Of a DNA stretch of 64,000 nt, positions 61,826 through 64,000 are shown one piece after another; positions within the stretch are counted from its first letter, which is position 1, and each line of letters begins with the position of its first letter. The position numbers and the translations under genes are program-made. Below the pieces are notes generated by a model. It ran no database searches, was not told the DNA's origin, and was given only the letters and a program-made list of their open reading frames with translations. This DNA comes from Nematostella vectensis. Lineage: Eukaryota > Cnidaria > Anthozoa > Actiniaria > Edwardsiidae. The stretch spans positions 14,688,442 through 14,752,441 of the forward strand of contig NC_064045.1 in the NCBI RefSeq assembly GCF_932526225.1, in the 5' to 3' direction.

Positions 61826-62013
61826 TACAGCCAAATTTTCTTGGTTGTTGCGCGACCACGGCGAATCCAAAATCCTTATCTCGTTTGGGAATAGCGCGTA
61901 GTCAGACAAAAGCTTTGGGGGCGGTTTTTCTGGTTTTGATTGTTTGGTTTGGTTGACTAACGCGCTAATTATGGATTCTTGGAGGTCGCGCAACAACAAA
62001 TTTGGCTGTAAGA
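61826..62013. mobile_element. MITE-like inverted repeat between two related arrays
   Basis: The left arm with TTACAGCCAAATTT and GTTGTTGCGCGACC is mirrored by GGTCGCGCAACAAC and AAATTTGGCTGTAA at the right. It is about 188 bases with no coding sequence. Confidence 0.75.
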
Positions 62014-62094
62014 GGCCATTAAAAAAGAAAAAAAAATACGTGCAATTTAACTCACACTTGATCATAAATTCAAAGTGTAATAGAGACATTGTTC

Positions 62095-63408
62095 GGGTCT
62101 TGGTAAGATCTTTTCTCCACGTTTACTACATTGAGACCGCACTAATTTCCAGGAAGAAATTAACAGAATACCACTCGTGACAATTGGCTTTAATTCAATA
62201 GCAATTGATCCGAATCAAACCAAACTCATACAGATGAAGCGTCTTAGTACGATCTTTCATCTCTGTTAATTACACTGAGATCGCAATAATTTTCAGGAAG
62301 AAATTAACAGAATACCACTCGTGACAATTGGCTTTAATTCGATAGCAATTGATCCGAATCAAACCAAACTCATTCAGATGCAGGGTCTTAGTAAGATCTT
62401 TCATCGACATTAATTACATTGAGATCGCACCAATTTCCAGGAAGAAATTAACAGAATACCACTCGTGACAATTGGCTTTAATTCAATAGCAATTGATCCG
62501 AATCAAACCAAACTCATACAGATGCAGGGTCTTTACATTAATTACATTGAGATCGCACCAATTTCCAGGAAGAAATTAACAGAATACCACTCGTGACAAT
62601 TGGCTTTAATTCGATAGCAATTGATCCGAATCAAACCAAACTCATACAAATGAAGGGTCTTAGTAAGAGCTTTCATCCGCGTTAATTACATTGAGATCGC
62701 ACTATTTTCCAGGAAGAAATTAACAGAATACCACTCGTGACAACTGGCTTTAATTCAATAGCAATTGATCCGAATCAAACCAAACTCATACAGATAAAGG
62801 GTCTTAGTAAGATCTTTCATCGACATTAATTACATTGAGATCGCACCAATTTCCAGGAAGAAATTAACAGAATACCACTCGTGACAATTGGCTTTAATTT
62901 GATAGGAATTGATCCGAATCAAACCAAACTCATACAGATGAAGGGTCTTGGTGAGATCTTTAATCCACATCAATTACATTGATATCGCACTAATTTCTAG
63001 GAAGAAATTAACAGAATACCACTCGTGACAATTGGCTTTAAATTCAATAGCAATTGATCCGAATCAAACCAAACTCATACCGATGAAGGGTCTTAGTAAG
63101 ATCTTTCATCCACATTTATTACATTGAGATCGCACCATTTTCCAGGAAGAAATTAACAGAATACCACTCGTGACAATTGGCTTTAATTCAATAGCAATTG
63201 ATCCGAATCAAACCAAACTCATACAGATGCAGGGTCTTAAAAAGATCTTTCATCCACATTTATTACATTGAGATCGCACCAATTTCCAGGAAGAAATTAA
63301 CAGAATACCACTCGTGACAATTGGCTTTAATTCGATAGCAATTGATCCGAATCAAACCAAACTCATACAGATGAAGGGTCTTAGTAAGATCTTTCATCCA
63401 CGTTAACT
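62095..63408. repeat. 144 bp satellite-like tandem repeat, ~9 copies
   Basis: Each unit contains GAAGAAATTAACAGAATACC, ACTCGTGACAATTGGCTTTA, GATCCGAATCAAACC and GGGTCTTAGTAAGATC. Spacing is 144 bases between most units; one copy near 62530 has lost about 16 bases. Differences between units are few, so the array is young or homogenised. Confidence 0.95.
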
Positions 63409-63650
63409 ACTAATAAATGAAATATTTGTCTACAAATAGTATTTTTATGTATTTACTCGAATTTTAGAATTGATTTGTATAATTGATTGGAATAACCGAG
63501 TGGGGGTGAAGGAACGAGGGCAATCAGCAGTACCCCCCTATAGGGGAGCATTAGCTTGTCACGAGTTTATCGCATCGCGTACTTCAGTCGCGTGGAGTCT
63601 TCAACAAGACAACATCTAAACTTTTTTGAGGGTGAGTTTTTTCCTTTAAT
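63409..63650. other. Flank upstream of the SGNH-hydrolase-like fragment
   Basis: No gene was recognised. It may be the 5' part of the mobile element whose coding fragment starts at 63651. Confidence 0.4.
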
Positions 63651-64000
63651 ATGTCTTCTAGCCTGCCTGTAGCACTAATGTTGGGTCACTCCTTTGTTAA
63701 GCGCCTAATTTCCGATATCAAGAACAAAACCCATCGTTTTTTTCTCCCTGGATCTTAACCTAAAAGATCGGACAAGTGTTCGCATTAATGGTGTTGGGGG
63801 CCGTACAGTGCCAAAATTGTGAAAACACGATTTGTCATATGTTTCTCGTATTAATCCCGACATAGTTATCTTAGAAATTGGCACTAATGACCTTTCGGTC
63901 GAAGATCCCAACGTCGTAGCCACCTCAATAGAGGTTTTAGTTCGCTATTTACGCGATCGTTTTGGGGTTAAGATTGTGGGGTTTTGCTTGGTTATCCCTC
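63651..64000 (+). pseudogene. SGNH/GDSL-hydrolase-like fragment, broken, runs off the right edge
   Basis: An ATG at 63651 begins MSSSLPVALMLGHSFVKRLI, where GHS sits where the block I Ser motif (GDS) lies in SGNH hydrolases. A frameshift in a T run near 63737-63743 breaks the frame and a TGA follows near 63825. Beyond it, NPDIVILEIGTNDLS carries the block III GxND signature. Such domains occur in many cnidarian repetitive ORFs and in some retrotransposon proteins, so this is probably a dead mobile-element copy. The C-terminal Asp-His block lies outside the window. Confidence 0.65.

Overview
This window looks like nuclear DNA from an early-branching animal, most likely an anthozoan cnidarian such as a sea anemone; that is inferred, and a database search would settle it. 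It holds intron-rich, vertebrate-like housekeeping genes with conserved GT-AG splice sites, short intergenic distances, AT-rich non-coding DNA, many inverted-repeat transposons and a very heavy load of tandem minisatellites. I built the gene models exon by exon, checking splice sites and intron phase. The seven complete models each give an uninterrupted reading frame.

Genes from left to right: HID1 (minus strand, only its first two coding exons); a decayed C2H2 zinc-finger gene in three pieces (plus); CLEC16A (minus, 26 coding exons, 5610-28980, 1108 aa); MED11 (plus, 4 exons, 113 aa); RPL38 (minus, 70 aa); POP7/Rpp20 (plus, 5 exons, 130 aa); METTL23-like methyltransferase (minus, 5 exons, 218 aa); CHMP6/Vps20 (plus, 9 exons, 213 aa); a PRD-class-like homeobox gene (minus, 3 exons, 203 aa). 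An SGNH-hydrolase-like, mobile-element-type fragment enters at the right edge. The genes form head-to-head pairs (CLEC16A/MED11, RPL38/POP7, METTL23/CHMP6), and an ATGGCGG core (YY1-like) recurs at their starts. The pairs serve separate basic processes: endosome/autophagy control, transcription, translation, tRNA processing, methylation and ESCRT-III sorting. They do not form a pathway.

Mobile and repeat DNA: two copies of a DDE transposon with long terminal inverted repeats (6797-8287 and 39056-40206), a CAGGG-ended element inserted cleanly into a minisatellite (18012-18604) with a truncated second copy (26513-27089), an intron-resident element with iterated ends (21471-23319), a large foldback element (57314-58117), several MITE-like hairpins, and more than a dozen minisatellites. 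From 57.3 kb to 63.4 kb the window is almost all repeat.

Most interesting: in two unrelated genes (the homeobox gene and CLEC16A) the 3' part of an exon together with its splice donor has been tandemly amplified. In the homeobox gene the extra copies keep an acceptor-like AG in the right phase to join exon 1 to exon 3, so they could act as alternative exons giving a homeodomain without its N-terminal arm. METTL23 also ends exactly at a transposon boundary that appears to supply its stop codon.
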